Of a stretch of DNA of 7,456 nt, positions 6,017-7,456 are shown piece after piece. The stretch comes from an uncultured Clostridia bacterium (GTDB lineage Bacteria > Bacillota > Clostridia > Christensenellales > Aristaeellaceae): positions 1 to 7,456 of the forward strand of contig CAKUAV010000145.1 in the NCBI GenBank assembly GCA_934636425.1, written 5' to 3'. Within the stretch, counting starts at the first letter, position 1. The number at the start of each line of letters is the position of its first letter. A model generated the notes under the pieces. The model made no database searches, was not told the origin of the DNA, and was given only the letters and a program-made list of their open reading frames with translations. Position numbers and translations under genes: made by a program.

Positions 6017-6045
6017 ATTGTAAACGCCCGATACCCGATTGTCAA
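6017..6045 (-). promoter_or_regulatory. Promoter of the FAD enzyme / deacetylase / metallohydrolase unit
   Basis: The minus strand has TTGACA (6045-6040) and TACAAT (6022-6017) with a 17-base spacer: a perfect -35 and a 5/6 -10. Transcription should start near 6010, leaving a leader of about 35 nt before the ATG at 5976. The spacer contains ATCGGG twice, 7 bases apart (6039-6027), and a GTTATAAC palindrome (6048-6055) lies just upstream of the -35 box. Either could be a regulator site, but both are short enough to be chance. Confidence 0.85.
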
Positions 6046-6069
6046 CCGTTATAACAAACGCATCGCCAT

Positions 6070-6113
6070 AAAAATAACGCGCGGCGGAGAGAATCGCTCC
6101 TCCCCGCCGCGCG
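6070..6113 (-). terminator. Rho-independent terminator of thrS
   Basis: A perfect 10-bp GC-rich stem, CGCGCGGCGG (6113-6104) with CCGCCGCGCG (6087-6078), can be extended inward by GAG/CTC pairs. It is followed by TTATTTTT (6077-6070). It lies 18 bases beyond the thrS stop and upstream of the next promoter, so it separates thrS from the metabolic unit. Confidence 0.93.
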
Positions 6114-6131
6114 GATGATATAATGATGATT

Positions 6132-7456
6132 TTAGCGCGCCTTGGTCTCGACTTCCTCTGCCAGCTTGGCGAGAACGTCGTCCGCGCTCATCGTGCCCAG
6201 ATCGCCCTCCTTGCGGGAGCGGACGGCCACGACGTTCTGCTCGACCTCCTTGTCGCCCAGCACCAGCATATACGGGATCTTCTGCATCTGCGCCTCGCGG
6301 ATCTTGAAGCCGATCTTCTCGTTGCGCAGGTCGGTCTCGACGCGCAGGCCCTTCCTGCGCAGCTTGGCGGCCAGCTCGTTCGCCGCGTCGTCGGCGCGGT
6401 TGGTGATGGTCATGATGCGCACCTGCTCGGGCGAGAGCCACAGCGGCAGCGCGCCGGCGTACTCCTCGATCAGATAGGCCAGCGTGCGCTCGTAGCAGCC
6501 CAGCGACGTGCGGTGGATGATGTAGGGGCGCTTCTTCGTGCCGTCCGCGTCCACATACTCCATGCCGAAGCGCTCGGCCAAAAGCATGTCGATCTGTATC
6601 GTGACCAGCGTGTCCTCCTTACCGAACACGTTCTTGTACTGGATGTCCAGCTTGGGGCCGTAGAACGCGGCCTCGTCGATGCCGATTGTGTACTTCACGC
6701 CCAGATGGTCGAGTATCTTCGCCATGACGGCCTGCGCCTCGTTCCACTGCTCGGCGGTGCCTTCATACTTGTTCTTGGGGTTGGCCGGATCCCACTGGGA
6801 GAAGCGGAACGTGCAGTCCTCGAGCAGGCCGACGGTCTCCAGGAAGTACTTGGCCAGCTCCAGACAGCCCTTGAACTCCTCCTCCAGCTGATCGGGGCGG
6901 AGTATGTAGTGGCCCTCGGAGATCGTAAACTGGCGCACGCGGATCAGGCCGTGCATCTCGCCGGAGTCCTCGTTGCGGAACAGCGTGCTGGTCTCGGTCA
7001 GGCGCATGGGCAGATCGCGATAGGAGCGGCTGCGGTTCAGATACACCTGATACTGGAAGGGACAGGTCATCGGGCGCAGGGCGAAGCACTCCTTCGTCTC
7101 GTCATGCGGATCGCCCAGCACGAACATGCCGTCCAGATAGTGATCCCAGTGGCCGGAGATCTTGTACAGCTCGCGCTTGGCCATATAGGGGGTCTTTGTG
7201 AGCAGGCAGCCCTTCTCCTGCTCCACGTCCTCGACCCAGCGCTGCAAAAGCTGCACGACGCGCGCGCCCTTGGGCAGCAGTATCGGCAGACCCTGTCCGA
7301 TGCAGTCCACCGTGGTGAAGTACTCCAGCTCGCGGCCCAGCTTGTTGTGGTCGCGCTTGACGGCCTCTTCCTGCTGCTTGAGATACGCGTCCAGCGCGTC
7401 CTTCGAGAAGAACGCCGTGCCGTAGATGCGCTGGAGCATCTTGTTCTTTTCATTGC
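6132..7456 (-). CDS. thrS: Threonyl-tRNA synthetase (partial, N-terminus beyond window)
   Basis: The C-terminal 440 residues or so of ThrRS, the class II synthetase that charges tRNA-Thr in the cytoplasm; full-length enzymes are about 640 aa. The frame is open to the window edge, and NEKNKMLQRIYGTAF continues the family pattern upstream of the first visible ATG (7439), so that ATG is not the start. The TGS and editing domains lie outside. Counting from that Met: RDHNKLGRELEYF (29-41) opens the catalytic domain, MTCPF holds zinc ligand C126, FRNEDSGEMHGLIRVRQF (154-171) is motif 2 with R155, SEGH holds H177, IIHR holds H309, and GCYERTL (314-320) is motif 3. The anticodon-binding domain runs from about 337 to the end. 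The wording of motifs 2 and 3 differs from that of the E. coli-type enzyme, suggesting a divergent ThrRS clade. Zinc and ATP-binding residues are intact, so it should be active. Confidence 0.96.
   Translation of the reverse strand, partial: NEKNKMLQRIYGTAFFSKDALDAYLKQQEEAVKRDHNKLGRELEYFTTVDCIGQGLPILLPKGARVVQLLQRWVEDVEQEKGCLLTKTPYMAKRELYKISGHWDHYLDGMFVLGDPHDETKECFALRPMTCPFQYQVYLNRSRSYRDLPMRLTETSTLFRNEDSGEMHGLIRVRQFTISEGHYILRPDQLEEEFKGCLELAKYFLETVGLLEDCTFRFSQWDPANPKNKYEGTAEQWNEAQAVMAKILDHLGVKYTIGIDEAAFYGPKLDIQYKNVFGKEDTLVTIQIDMLLAERFGMEYVDADGTKKRPYIIHRTSLGCYERTLAYLIEEYAGALPLWLSPEQVRIMTITNRADDAANELAAKLRRKGLRVETDLRNEKIGFKIREAQMQKIPYMLVLGDKEVEQNVVAVRSRKEGDLGTMSADDVLAKLAEEVETKAR

Noticed and set aside
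5977..6045. Extended start of the FAD enzyme at TTG 6045
   Set aside because: That TTG is the -35 box of the promoter. The ATG at 5976 has a strong ribosome site and places the Rossmann motif right at the N-terminus.
1966..6054. A 1362-codon open frame on the plus strand, antisense to three genes
   Set aside because: Its translation is rich in Arg, Ala, His and Val without any family motif, it overlaps three well-supported minus-strand genes and two promoters, and it is explained by GC-rich codon use leaving few stops in the opposite frame.

Overview
The window looks like chromosomal DNA from a GC-rich member of the Bacillota, most likely a Clostridia-type anaerobe. This rests on strong AGGAGG-type ribosome sites, near-consensus sigma-A promoters with 17-bp spacers, Rho-independent terminators, and an infC-rpmI-rplT operon preceded by a terminator/antiterminator leader of the kind known in Bacillota. 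The taxon is an inference; no rRNA or clade-specific marker is present. All seven recognisable genes lie on the minus strand, so transcription runs from high to low coordinates.

From right to left: (1) 7456-6132 holds the C-terminal two thirds of thrS (threonyl-tRNA synthetase), cut by the window edge and closed by a strong terminator at 6113-6070. (2) A promoter (TTGACA-N17-TACAAT, 6045-6017) starts a three-gene unit of accessory metabolism: a PF12831-type FAD-dependent oxidoreductase (5976-4717), a PIG-L family zinc deacetylase (4710-3970, 6 nt downstream) and a CehA/McbA-like PHP metallohydrolase (3891-2017, 78 nt downstream). None has a signal peptide, so a cytoplasmic catabolic or modification role is likely; the substrate cannot be read from sequence. 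(3) Fifteen bases after that unit lies a perfect consensus promoter (TTGACA-N17-TATAAT, 2001-1973). A leader of about 163 nt follows, carrying a terminator and a competing antiterminator pairing, and then infC (starting at ATT), rpmI and rplT, closed by a terminator at 681-644. (4) The last 640 bases (640-1) contain no credible gene. They hold two tandem copies, 268-269 bp apart, of a hairpin-rich intergenic repeat with conserved flanks and unrelated cores, plus a short inverted-repeat segment.

The translation genes (thrS, infC, rpmI, rplT) form a neighbourhood known from many bacteria. Here the three metabolic genes sit between thrS and infC with their own promoter. The main points of interest are the infC leader switch, which can be drawn at base level, the AUU start of infC, the accessory operon with atypical metal-site residues in two of its enzymes, and the mosaic tandem repeat. 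I see no CRISPR array, phage, transposase, tRNA or rRNA gene.
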